NCBI RefSeq assembly: GCF_003589595.1
Contig: NW_020653713.1
Location: 2,551,551-2,615,550 of the forward strand
Length of the DNA stretch: 64,000 nt
Direction of reading: 5' to 3'
Source: Hyposmocoma kahamanoa
Taxonomy: Eukaryota; Arthropoda; Insecta; Lepidoptera; Cosmopterigidae
A model generated the notes under the pieces. The model made no database searches, was not told the DNA's origin, and saw only the letters and a program-made list of their open reading frames with translations. This document shows positions 41,641 to 54,800 of this stretch, one piece after another (positions within the stretch are counted from its first letter, which is position 1; every line of letters begins with the position of its first letter). A program made the translations under genes and the position numbers.

Positions 41641-42242
41641 GACGACTGTCTAGAGCAGAAAGTTTATTTTTATTCCTCGTAATAATGGCCGAAGACAGCA
41701 ATCTTCCCATTGTAAACACTTCGAACGAGTCGTTTGATGACTGTAATTCGCTATCAAAGATAATGAAGTCGACTAGGTGTAATCATTGTTTCGGCAAACG
41801 ACTGTCAATCTAATACGTTTCAACATGTCGACGGCTGCGGTCCACCTTGCTGGGGCACCGACGAAGACCTACCTACCCGAACAGTTTGTTGAAAATTTCG
41901 AATGATTTGTTGTCTCTGTGCGTAAACTTGTATTTATGATGACGCGATTTCAACTTGGTGATTTCGGCGAAGGCGGCAAGTGGTGTAAACATCGCGTTAA
42001 CTGCGCCGCCTTCGCTTGCCGAAATGGCGGCAGTCGACTAGGTGTAAACAGCGAGCTGTGTAAACACGCCAATACACAGAATGGATAAAATTTGCCCTGA
42101 ATTATGTTCTAAATTTTTTATTTGTAACTAATATTTAGTATTGTAAGTTTTGAAAAGTTTTGTAATTTAAGTAAAAAAATGATTAATTTTTACTATCTTT
42201 AATTTTTAATCATCGCGGTATTTAAGATGGAGATTAATTTTG

Positions 42243-42731
42243 TTTATTATTTGAAGTTTAAGGAAATAATAGTCTGCCTATTCCGATCTCTATATACGAT
42301 AAGGGATAATATTATATAAGAGATCAAAAAAAATATATTTGCACCAACCAGTTTAGGTGTACATAGTTCTTACATCTACAACAATGTCAATCATATTCAT
42401 TCATCAGTCAAGTACTACGGTTGTGAGTACAGTATTGTATTATTTATTATGAACCCGTTTAGAAAATTGTGAAGTCACTATTTCTAGAAGGAACTCTGCA
42501 CTTTCTCTGTCTCTGTCAAACGCGACGTCAATCGCGATGCGAAAGAAATAGACAGAGCGTTGGGCAGTTTCAAATTAATTTGTGATTGACTAAATCATTT
42601 TATAAATCACGACAATCGCAAACATTGCAGAAAAATCCTCATGACACCACGCTCCCGTTAGAGTTTGGGAATTCCACAGTACACTCGCAAACAACAGGGT
42701 GCACCTTGTTTACATGCATTTCCATTATTAT
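42243..42731 (-). other. Probable 3' UTR of the zinc-finger gene
   Basis: AATAAA on the minus strand occurs at 42443-42448 and 42243-42248, giving a 3' UTR of roughly 290 or 490 nt. No transposon ends were recognised inside. The assignment is by position and signal only. Confidence 0.4.
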
Positions 42732-42836
42732 TCAAACAATGGTAAAGTAGTGTGTAACCGGCGAAGACATGTTATCATCGACGACACTATTTGAGAGGTT
42801 TATCTGGGTGATCGTTTCCGTCTCTTCTTCCACTTC
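42732..42836 (-). CDS. Zinc-finger gene last exon and stop
   Basis: Acceptor tgtatttgcag. Encodes EVEEETETITQINLSNSVVD then DNMSSPVTHYFTIV and TGA (42732-42734). Gives the protein an acidic end and a hydrophobic C-terminus. Confidence 0.88.
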   Translation of the reverse strand, partial: EVEEETETITQINLSNSVVDDNMSSPVTHYFTIV

Positions 42837-45800
42837 CTGCAAATACACAGTAATACACAACATCAGCAAAATCGTCTTGAAATAATAAGTACAGTTTATT
42901 AAATACAGTTTATTGCGCAAGTGTTGTCCGCTTGTCAGCAGCAAGTGATTGCAGTCGATGAATATTCTATCGACTATCGACTGAATATTCGTCACGCTTA
43001 TGCATTAAATAGCCGAATCTGTTTCTTTTGAATCAGCAATATCGTCGACCAACAGTACAGGTTCATTTGAATTGTAAATTTTTGTAAGTTGGCCAACTGT
43101 CAAAATAAGAATAAAGAAGGCAATAACGCAATTAGTCATCATTAGAACATGGTAACATTCACAATTCAGACTTTTTGGCAAAGTTTTACCTTCTTACATA
43201 ATCTATCGATAAAACTGTCGACAACAATTACATGACTATTTAAAATTTTATCAAATCTGACAATCCTATGCATGATATATTAATCCATCTTTAAAAAGAC
43301 AGACTAATATAATTTATCATACTTCAAATTATAGTAATCCATTAAGGAGAGTAGACAAAATCTGCACCCTCACTATGGTGCCCCATATTAAAGAAACGTA
43401 TATAATAATACTACAAATTACTTTGTCTCAAACTAGGGAATCTCTCTTCAAACATATGCTCAGACCTCCTCATCCAGTGATCACAGTGTTTACTTTGGGC
43501 CATCGAGAAGGCGTAAAATTATTACTAAAGGCATTTAAAACAGATTTAAAAAGTATGTAAAACAGCATGGACCAATAATTCAAGGGGACTGCTTAATGCG
43601 ATACATAACATCGTCGGGTATTTAGTACCTTTTGGTACATCAGATGTCGCGATAAGTACCAAATAGTTCTCTATTCCCACTCTATAGTTCTGTTGACTAC
43701 TAGTACTTTTTACAATTACGATTCCCAGTAGTTCTGTTGCACTGTTTGTTTGTTCCCTATATGGAAGACTCCAAAGAGTTTTTTAGTAGCCTGAAACTAA
43801 AGACTTTAGAGTTTCATTTATGTTATTTATTTATTTATTGGGCACACCAACAGTTACTACAATATTTCATGTAGATATTAATACATTTCAAAAGCTTAGT
43901 CTAATTGCGTGTTAAACTGAGTTGGAAAAATTAAAAATAATTTTAAAACTAATAAAAGAGAAAAAAGTTTCATTAATTTTCAAGTAGGTACAATATCGAT
44001 AATGAAATGAAGAAAGACTAGTTGTCAAAAGATATAATATAATAACGCACACACTCAACATAGCCCCGCACTAGGGAAACCCTGTGTCGCGGGTGCCATG
44101 GACACACACATAGATAACAACAAATTACACCCAAACTCACGAGATAAATAAATGTAGTAGGCCATACAAATATTTCTCCCGGCCCGGGATCGAACCTGGG
44201 ACCTCTGCATGGCAATCCGGCATGGTAACCGTTCGGCCACGGAGACAGTTAATAGTAGATCTCCTTGTGAAAGCTACTGGCAAATAATTATTTAATATAA
44301 TATGAGACTGTAACTAATTTGTTTTAAATTCACAAGCTGCAATTTATCAAAGCTGCTCTAATTTGAAGTAATAACAAACAAATCAACTAGATGGCGCTTA
44401 TTTCTTTCGTTTTGGATTAGCGCCATCTACCAATACTAGGAAGCGTTAATTTTTAATTAGTTTGTGGCAGACAATGCCATCTATTGACACGCATATTATA
44501 TTATGTTAAAGCTCAGAAAATAATTTTAGCACACGATCAATATTTGAATAATATTACAAGGAAAAAAACTGATTTCTATTTCATAGGAATTAATTGGTAC
44601 CCACGGCCGTTTATATACTATAAACTACTTCCAAGCTATTGATCAGCGCTATCTAGATATAAGACGGAAATGTTGACCTTTTTCAGAGTTACGGTCTGTA
44701 GTATGGAGATTAGCAATCCCCTTGCGTTATTGGTCTGTGGTAACAGTGACTAGAGGATGCTAAATTTACCTCTTCTCCGTTGAAACCGTTGATTTCCACT
44801 GGAATGGTTTGTCCATCTTGAGTGATGACCTGAAAAACAATTAATTCATTATAACCATTGACTTACAATATATGGACGTCGGGTCCGCGCTAAAAAGTGT
44901 CCGAACTTATAGGGCGTTACAATCGTATACAGAGCGTCATTCACGCTTTAGTTTTCGTTTGTTCGACTGACAGCGAAGCAAGCAAAATTAGACAGTACTG
45001 CGATGACATTACCACTATTATTTAAATTCAACGTTTTAGCTTTTTCATATTCCTTGACATGTCACTACGTTTAAATAGGTTGACTTGGGACATTTTTTTC
45101 GTGGTTTTTGTATTAGACTCGTCGTCCATTTATTTGTAAGTCAATGATTATAACGTAGGGTCAAATTGAATGCGTAAAATTACTTTACTAGTTATAATTA
45201 TTGATACAAGGATCGAACACTCAGAAATCCGGCCGGATTCGAACCGACGTCTTCTAGCATACCATGCCAACGCTATACCAACTAAGCCACGGAACGAACC
45301 AGCGGACCTCACGAATTTTTCTATGTGCTTGCATCGTATCTTTGTATTTGGTTTTTCAACGACTTTTTAGCCGTAGCGCCATCTATGAGAAATCTCTGAT
45401 ATTTCGTCAGCCAGTTAGATATCTTTACGACTACAATAAATATATTGAGTCAATACTCAATATATTTATTGCATTCATATGGTATACATGTCTTAAATTT
45501 AAAATAATGCTACACATATGAGCCCTTTATTAGGGATAACAATAACAGCAGAGGTAGGCCGAGGTTTCAATTATTAATTAAAATTGTTATTTATCAAATA
45601 ATAATATTTAAAAAAAATGTCATATAATAATAAAGAAATACGTCATATTATGAGTAGAATTATGTCACTGAAAGTTTGAATTTAATTAGATTACAGTAGC
45701 ATAACTTTATAGTATATAATTAACATTTATTTATTATTCAAATTTATTATAATATTATTATTTTTATTTGTCATCAAAGTATTCATTTAAATTGTAATAG

Positions 45801-48800
45801 CATTTCCATTAGAATTCCCATTTCCAATAGAGTCCATACTACCTCTGGTCGAATTCAAATTTTCCCCTACTGAGTCGGTTCAGGGACACTGGATAAAAAA
45901 ACATTGGTATACGAGTATGTAAAGTACCTTTTGAATTTTGAAATTTCGAGGTAATTTTGTGTTTTTTTTCTGTCGTGATAACTTTTAGGAATCGTGTTTT
46001 CAAATCGTATACTAATCAGCGTATATCGTCAATTTCACTATATAATTTTTCCAGAGTGATTGATTCAACATTTTCACTGTTATGCGGTATCAACCAAAGC
46101 CATTTGAGGTTATTCGACTCTCCGTGTCGGTTAAAACGCCTTTCATTTTTTTTAATTTCAATAAGAAAGAAGATATCCATAATATTAACCTTAGAGCTAA
46201 GTCCAAACTCATGGTACCACGATTTCGTTTAACCAAGGTAAACAACTCTTTTATGGGGAACTGTATACGTTTTTACAATAACATTCCGGAACATATATTA
46301 AGTTTATCATTTCCTAAGTTTAAAAACTACATTAAAAATATTTTGATCGAAAAATCATATTACAAAATTGAAGACTACGTGTTAGATAAAGATGTATGGA
46401 AAGACGACACGGCTCCAGAATCCACACAAATTTGATTCAAAGTGTATTCCATAGCATTTAAGTTTATTTGAAAAGAGCAATCCCTAGAGTTTCTTGCTCG
46501 TTCTTCTCAGGAGGTCAGCGTAGTGAACGAGCAGTAGCTTAAATGTGACGTTTTCAAGTGTTAATTTATTTTATCTATGGAATAAATAATCTTTGACTTT
46601 GTGACTTCAAATCGAGATGTATGACGTAGCTTCAAAGCTGATTGTTGTTTATTACTAAGCGGATATTATGAAAACTTTCAAATGATGCGTGACAATGAGC
46701 CAACCTATACATATAGAGACAACTTTAATTATTGTCTGATAATACTAAAAAACTAAACTATGTAACATACCTTATATTTATTTATTATTGTGTTGAGTAA
46801 ACGATTTTATTATTAATATACCTGTAAAGATTTGCCATCTGAAGAGGTGATCGCCAGCTGGGTACCATCTTGCATAGTAAAGTGCAGCGGGTTGCCCTGC
46901 TCATCTGTTACCTGAAATATTCAATACCGGGTATAAAAATTTACAAGTAAGAAGAGGGTTTCTCACATCCTAAATCTGTTGAAAACAGCCGCCTTAACGG
47001 AAGAAAAAACAATGGAAGCGCCTTAAGCCTAGATTACTACACAATCGCTGGCGCCAAAACTCTATGTTAAACACCATGAAATCTTGATAATTCTGGACTG
47101 TTAAACAATTTAAACTTTACCCTGTTGGCATATCGTTGAAAGTTAAATACCTATTATTGCAAGTTACGGGACGTTTTGATTTTATATTGAAATTTCAATC
47201 AATGTGCTGCTATCTAGAGGTCAATAGTTGAACGACGACGAATTCGAGATGTTTACTTAGTTCTCGTAAAAAGAAGCGATCATATTGCAGGTTTACTTTC
47301 GTTTCTTGTAACAAAAAAAAATATTAAAAAAAAAAATTATTTATTTATATAAATATTTTTTAGGGGCCTTAGAGGATGGAAAAAAAAATAAAAGAAAGGA
47401 GCTGCCCTGACTACGGAATGAACGTGCATACCTAAACAAAAATTGAACGAACAAATGGCGGATTTCTTTAGTGTCGTTCGAGAAGTCGTTATCGACAAGC
47501 AAACATTTAATTAAAGTAGATCAATATTCCATTTGGGAATATTTTAGGTTACATGGGAATATCCGGGAATGTCACATGAAATTTTGAATTTATTGTTTTG
47601 CGTTTACAAATATAATAATAATATTTTGTAATTTGAGAGTATATAAAAAAGAGAAAACTTTGAAATACAAATCCTATACATTTCCAACCTCAAGATTTAT
47701 ATTTTCGTAGAGAAATTTTTAAACAGATTCCAAATAGTGTAGTATAGCTTTTTTGCATTTATGCATTGGTATAGAATTAATATCAGTGACTGATTTAAGT
47801 GAATCCTTAATACTTCCATTTAATTTTGGAAATAAATGAAAGTAGTTATATTATCAATAATAATATTATTATCACACGTTTATTTGTTTGAAACATGGTA
47901 CATATAACAGGAGATGTAACAAGAGACAGTGTTTCGCATATGTTAAATAGCATGCAAATGTTATACAATGTCAATTGACTACTATTGGCCAAGCGCCTTT
48001 GATTTGTGCAGAAAAATCGACACTTCTCCGAAGTAAGACAAGTAGTCACGAGCGACTGCGAGTTGTGACAAGCCACGTCAAACGAGCTCCATACACGTTG
48101 GCGCTCGCCTTCACTCGGTCAGCTAGGCGAGTGACACCTAACGATGGCAAGACAAGGCAAATAGGCTGTCTATACGTTGGTGTTGGCCTTCACACGGCAA
48201 CGTTAGACCAACATGGTCTTTGTATTGCTGACTTTATAAAATAAGAATTTTTAGTAGAGTTGTCAGTGGGAAAAAATCGGAAACGAGTGGATAATTTTCT
48301 TTTCAGGAACTGAGAATGCCTAAATTAAATATAAAATTGTTTACCAATAAACCTAAAGATGGAATTGCATTATCATGTAAACATGTTAAAACACTCGTGT
48401 GATGTTTTTATATATATAAACATAAACACACTCGTATTTTAATGCGTTTCATTATGTAATAGTCACATAAACTACTATATTATCATTCCGACACTTGACT
48501 CACCGCAATATGTTCATCAAGGCCGAGTTCAAGCGGTTCCGCCAACTCGAGGTCGTCACTTTCCATTTGCAGTTGTTCTGGCGGCAATTCCTCCTGTTCC
48601 AGCTCTAGTGCTTCTAACTCTGGCTGAGAGACAAGTAGTGACGGACCGGAGTAAAGTTCGCAGGTCGTTAGCACTTTACTGTCGTCTAAAGATACCGCCT
48701 GGAATCATATAATGTAATTATTTATTTATTCAGGTTCTTCACGAATATCATTCGTCTTCCGTCACGCACATAAAGTAACTGAAAGAGTTACACTGTAAGT

Positions 48801-51800
48801 ATAAATACTATCTTGAAATACATGCCTCTGTATAACAAATAGCATAATATGTAACTATCGTGTGCGGTGAGGTATTTTAATTTATTAAAATCATCGAATA
48901 TATTACTAGAAATAGAGACGAAATGCCATTTTATTTGTTTGAAAACTATTCGCCAAATCATTACTGCGCTCCGATTGGCCAGTCCGCATTCGAAACAATT
49001 GACGAGTGTCGTCAATTGCTTTACTTCAAATTGACCAGTTTAACTTGAACTTTGCTATAATGGACGAATATTGAAAAATTACATATTTAATATTTAATTA
49101 CCGTTTAATTATTCCGTTTGTTTTGTAATTAGATGTATTGCTGTTTTTCCCACGGCCCGAAAGGAACAACCCTCCTTAGTTAGAGATATTATCTTTATTA
49201 TATTAAATACAGAATATTTTTGGAATATACACACAGGTCAGTTGTTGGCGCTGTATATTCCAACTTTCTAATTTGTAATTTCAGTGCAAACGAGAATTAT
49301 AAGTAATGTATTACTGATGAGTTATCAGGAATGTATGGCCCTTATATCGTCTTTATTTCTGGTTATATAATCGATGATTGAAACTCAATAATATTGTGCT
49401 CTAAAACCGGTTTTAATTAAAATAACGGATAACTCACGTATTTAATTCGAATTTTTGCTGGACATGTTTCGAACTAATTCGTGGTCCTTAATCATGAGAT
49501 TCCGCGGATTTTTCAGCTGGGGATAGTACTCAGGATAACAGCGAAATAATGATATTTTATGATGGCAAAAAGACATTTATATTTCCTATACCAATTTTCA
49601 ATTTGAATGTGCCTCATTCATCAAAATGTTTTTTTTTTCGTAATTTAAAATTATTTTTTGATAAAACTTTTTGTTATCTTGTTAATACGATTACCAGCGG
49701 AAATATAGTCGCTGTTTCTGTCTTACGCTAGAAATAACTGGTGTATTAAGCGTTTCCGTTTTGATTGTTTTCATAGAAATGTACGATTCTGTTCATCTAG
49801 AATAACAAAAGGTGTGGTAGGTTTATATGTAGAGATTTGACTTTTATTGTTATAAGTAACGCAAGGATCAAAATGTGTTATATTATTATATTACGTTTTA
49901 TTACAAGTGACATTTTGATTTGCTGAAATGTTAATATTGTTTGTTAATATGCCGCTTAATCAAGTTAAAATTAAAATATGCATAGTAATTTCACGGTAGT
50001 TTTAGTAAGGCATCATCGATTGTTAGTGATTGAATGAAATCATTGTCATTCAGCTGACACTCTATTGAGGTTCAACTGCCACTGCAACTAGATTTTAGCA
50101 GAGTAACAAATATTATTATACTTGCAATACAGTCTCAGTGGAGTCTCAAAGGAATTACAATGATCATTGGGTTCAAAAGCTTTAGCAGAATTGGGGTCCT
50201 GGTGTTTCACCTGTTCGGGATCCAGAATGTGGAATGCCGGCTCAGACTCGTCCACGTCGTAAGTGACGTAGATGACGCGCTCCTCCAGTTCGTTATCCAC
50301 GCTCGGAACAGAAGTAATTTCCAACAGCGAGCTCTCGTCGTGCTCCTCCGTGTCCTGCTGTACCTCTACTGTCTGCTGCTGGTTCTTGTCGTTGACCAGC
50401 AAACTTATCTGTTTGTGAACTTGCTGCGGATGCGACGAAATAAAAATGGTAAATGTGGTGTTATTTTGGTGTAGTTACATAAAGTGAATCTAGTAGTTTC
50501 CGTCATTACGGATAATTCGCGGCGAACGTAAGAGCTTCGGAAAAGGCGCACCTTCTTGTGCTTGNNNNNNNNNNNNNNNNNNNNNNNNNNNNNNNNNNNN
50601 NNNNNNNNNNNNNNNNNNNNNNNNNNNNNNNNNNNNNNNNNNNNNNNNNNNNNNNNNNNNNNNNNNNNNNNNNNNNNNNNNNNNNNNNNNNNNNNNNNNN
50701 NNNNNNNNNNNNNNNNNNNNNNNNNNNNNNNNNNNNNNNNNNNNNNNNNNNNNNNNNNNNNNNNNNNNNNNNNNNNNNNNNNNNNNNNNNNNNNNNNNNN
50801 NNNNNNNNNNNNNNNNNNNNNNNNNNNNNNNNNNNNNNNNNNNNNNNNNNNNNNNNNNNNNNNNNNNNNNNNNNNNNNNNNNNNNNNNNNNNNNNNNNNN
50901 NNNNNNNNNNNNNNNNNNNNNNNNNNNNNNNNNNNNNNNNNNNNNNNNNNNNNNNNNNNNNNNNTTAAAAGTACCTCTCGCAATGCATCTGAGCTACAGC
51001 CCTCTATTATAAATGGTGGAGGCGCGGACTCTATTATAAATGGTGGAGGCGCGGACTCTATTATAAATGGTGGACGCACGAATCCCAATATGATGGTGAT
51101 GAAGAACACAACACAACACAAAAGCTTGTGTTGCGAATGATGGAAAAGTTCCAATGAAGGGAACCCCGAAGTGAAAATTTTTTATATTTTTATTTTGAAA
51201 AATCTACGAATGGAAGAAGAAATATAATGTAATTCAAGCCTGCAAAAGTTAGACGCAAGCTTACTAATGAAGAAAGGATTCCGATGAAGAAAAGTCCATC
51301 GTGGAAAAATGTTTATATGTTGTTACGACAAAACCACCAGGAAAGCGTAACAGAAGGTCGTAATTTATATTTTTTACTTATTTAATATTGTTTTATAATT
51401 GGTGTCAGTGAAAAGTGCGAAGGGAAAATATGTATGGTATGTCGGTACAGCGATTCAATGGATTCAACGACGTTGACGAGTTTTTAAACCAATTTGAGAC
51501 CATTAGTATATTAAATAATTGGTCTGATGTGCAGAAGAAATACGTGTTTGCATTGTATTTGGAGGGGCCAGCTCTACAATGGTACAAAACGTATTTTTCT
51601 TCATACATGACGTATGATGTGATTGCACAGAAGTTGAGAGAGGAATTTCCCTCACAAATAGATTACGCACGTGAATTTTATTATAGGCGACAGGGGCCTA
51701 ATGAATCGCTGATAAGTTATTTTTATAGTCTAGATGAGTTAGCGATGAAAGCGAATATTCAAGATGTTCAGTTTGTGAAGCATTTTTTGAAATCTTTGAT

Positions 51801-54800
51801 ACCCAATTTTAAATGGATGCTGGCTAGTAATTTGTATTTATCTAAAGAGGAGTTGAGAAAAACAATTACACAAGTAGATGATGTATTTAATCACAGCTAT
51901 AACGTGAGACAAGATATTGAATTGCCAGTAGTTTGTCACTTGGAGCACTCTTACTGTTGGCAAACACAGGGTGACTCTGCACCGATAATTAGACCCGAGT
52001 CTAAGAAGTCGGAATATTTAGTGCCACAAGCACCAGTCGTGCATCAGGATACGCCATGTCAAGGGTATTCACGAGCACATAGTAGTGGATCTTCGCCGGG
52101 ATCTCCTCAACGTAGTTGTCAGAAAAGTGCAACTGAACATGTAGAAAATTTGTCTACAATTGATAGTTCTAGTGTAGATAGGGCACCTTTTATATCTGTT
52201 TTTATTAATGATGTATGTTGCGAGGCGTTGGTGGATACTAATGCTTCAGTTTCCATAATTTCTCGTTGTTTTGTAGAGAAGTTACAGTTGCGTATCGATG
52301 ATAGTCCAAGTTTTCCATTACGTATAGTGGGTGCAACGCCAATAAATGTGCGGTCGTCCACCAAGGTGTCGTTGATGATTAATGGGAAGGATTATCCTTC
52401 GAAGTTGCTGGTTGTAGACGATTTTAAAGAATATTTAATTATAGGCCAAGATATTTTGAAAAACTATAGTTTCGAGTTGTCAAAAGTGGAAATTGACAAT
52501 AAAATTTCTTCTTCTAAGTCCATGGTAGATATTGGACCAAAGAAAGAAAAGTCTCCTTTGAAAACCGTAGCAAAAAGTTTAGATAGCTTCTCGGTTTTGC
52601 CAGAGATGATAAGTAATGTTGACGTGAGTGATAAGACGTGTCAATTGCGTCAAAAACGGGATTTAGATATAAATAATTATAATTATGATTTGCCGAAAAT
52701 ATATATAAAATACAATTCGAAAAGCGACATTTCTAATCGTGTTCGCGTAAGTAATGTGGCGAATTTGCGAAGTGACTACGTAAAACGAGCAGCTTCGATG
52801 AGTTCTCGTAAGGAATATGTAGATGATTTACAATTAAAGCAAAAGCGAATGTTTGACAAGAAAAACAGAGTTGCTTTATCTAAGAGGTATGTTACGCGAA
52901 GCTTAGGGTAGTGAATTGGTTGAGTAGGATTAATTGTATTATGTGCAGATTAAGTATGAATAGGAATAGGTTGGGTAGGCAGAATCTACTCCATGTGAAT
53001 AGGATGAAAAAGTTCTATAAGAGGGAATTTAATGTGTTTGTTTCTACTAGGTTAATTAATTTTTTATATTTATTTTTCATGTGGAACCACACTGACGTTA
53101 TGAGAAATATTTGGAGAAAAATTAATATTTTCCTGTACATGCAGACTTGGAAGGAAGGGAGGAGAAGATACACCATCAAATAGATAACATTTACTTTTGT
53201 TTTTCTTATATATATTTTTTTAATTTGATAGATATATTATCCTGTATGTGCGAATAGTTCCTGCTCATCCCTCCAGTTGATCAAGGACTGTCTGCATTCT
53301 GGGAAAATATATTTATTTAATTATTAGAAATTCTTCATGTGGTATACCCTCATACCATATGTATGTCTTAGGACATGTAGTTAGAATATGTTGTTGACGT
53401 TATACGTGGGTTGGTTTTTGTTTGGTTAAAGATAGCAAGTGAAGCTGATGGAACGTGATAGCTGCAAAATGAGGACTAAGGCAGCTGGGAGATCAATAGT
53501 GATGTAACCCAGTGATCGTCCGATGGATGTTCAAGCCTGTGTCGTCGTTGTGGCAGCATGCACGTTGGAGATAGCTTAGGCTGAGATAGTTAGGAACTTG
53601 TAGTGATGTTTAGAATTTTTATTAGGATCGTTCAGCCAGTTTAGGGTCGCTAAAATAAAGTGTTAGGGTTTAGTCAGGTTCCCTAATTAGATAGGATAGC
53701 TAACTAGTGAAAATATTTTGATTTGTTTGTTTAGGATGTGATCATGGTCTGTCCTTTTAGATAGGTTTTTGGCAGACCAAAGCCATAGCCTCCTCGGTGG
53801 TTTACTTGTTGGTAAGTTAGTGACTTCCGAGCAGTGTGTGGCTAGCCTGTAGTAAAGGCTGATCGCAGATGTAAGTTGCCTATCATAGGTAGACCATCAG
53901 CTAGGGATATTCACCCCTTCAGCTGTGAGGAAGAGGGATGTAGACTAGGCTGTACTCTTTGAGTAGGATTGCTGGCTGAACATAGGTAGTGATTATAGTT
54001 TGTATTTGGAACGCTAAGAAAATAAGGAAGGATCTTGACATATGATATTAAGATCATTGTTTCGTAACCCTAGACATGAAAATGGTAAAATAAACCAAAG
54101 TTTAAGTTAATCCCGGTTTTTATATTATTAAAAGTACCTCTCGCAATGCATCTGAGCTACAGCCCTCTATTATAGTACCATCCAATATATCGATGATTTT
54201 AATCTATTAATACAGGAGATCTCGAGATGCAAATAGGATTCAGAGTTACAAACTAGTTTATTAATATGGGCCTTATGCGGATGATTTTTGTTACACGCTG
54301 CATAGCCGGCAGGAATCTGGCCACCGGCTGCGGGTGGTTGGACTTTCCCACCACATTTGTGTCCCCTGATAATCCGGCTTGTCAGGGTCAGATTTACTCT
54401 GGTGGGTGTGGTGCCAATGCAAGTGGCTTTTATATGCTCGTACTTGGTGTTGATTTCAATTTCGAGTGGTTTTCCCAGGCTTTTGGAAGTTTGGATACCA
54501 TTATAGTTAGATTCATTATAGATTCATCTGCACCTCTACGAGTTCACTGCGACAGCTTCTTCACAATTTTATATGGCTAATTATACAGCGCCCCTAGCGG
54601 AACAAAGAAGAAGCAATATTTTGTATACAAATTTTATGCAGTCGCTAGCGATTACTGTCACTGTCATCTCATGGTAGATGCACTGAACTGTTGAGAGTGT
54701 ATCAAGTCTCAAACGTAAATTCATGAGTTTAAGGTGCACTTGCAGTTATTTTTTTCAAGTAAAATGAAAAGGCATGTTCATTATTTCTTAAATGACTTAC

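Larger units (their letters stand above)
50965..54174 (+). mobile_element. LTR retrotransposon, gag-protease only, interrupted by assembly gap
   Basis: A stretch of about 47 bases ending in cagccctctattata is repeated at 50965-51011 and 54127-54174, marking the 3' ends of two LTRs. Between them is one long ORF (51430-52911), then a purine-rich tract (ggaaggaagggaggagaaga, about 53149-53168), then about 1 kb of probable 3' LTR. No reverse transcriptase, RNase H or integrase reading frame is present. It lies antisense in an intron of the zinc-finger gene. Confidence 0.82.

Noticed and set aside
50556..51154. ORFs running through the N block
   Set aside because: Their length comes from undefined bases in the gap; no real coding content.
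54266..54580. 104-codon ORF with several cysteines on +
   Set aside because: No recognised motif, no splice context and no repeat partner in the window; probably chance within transposon-rich sequence.
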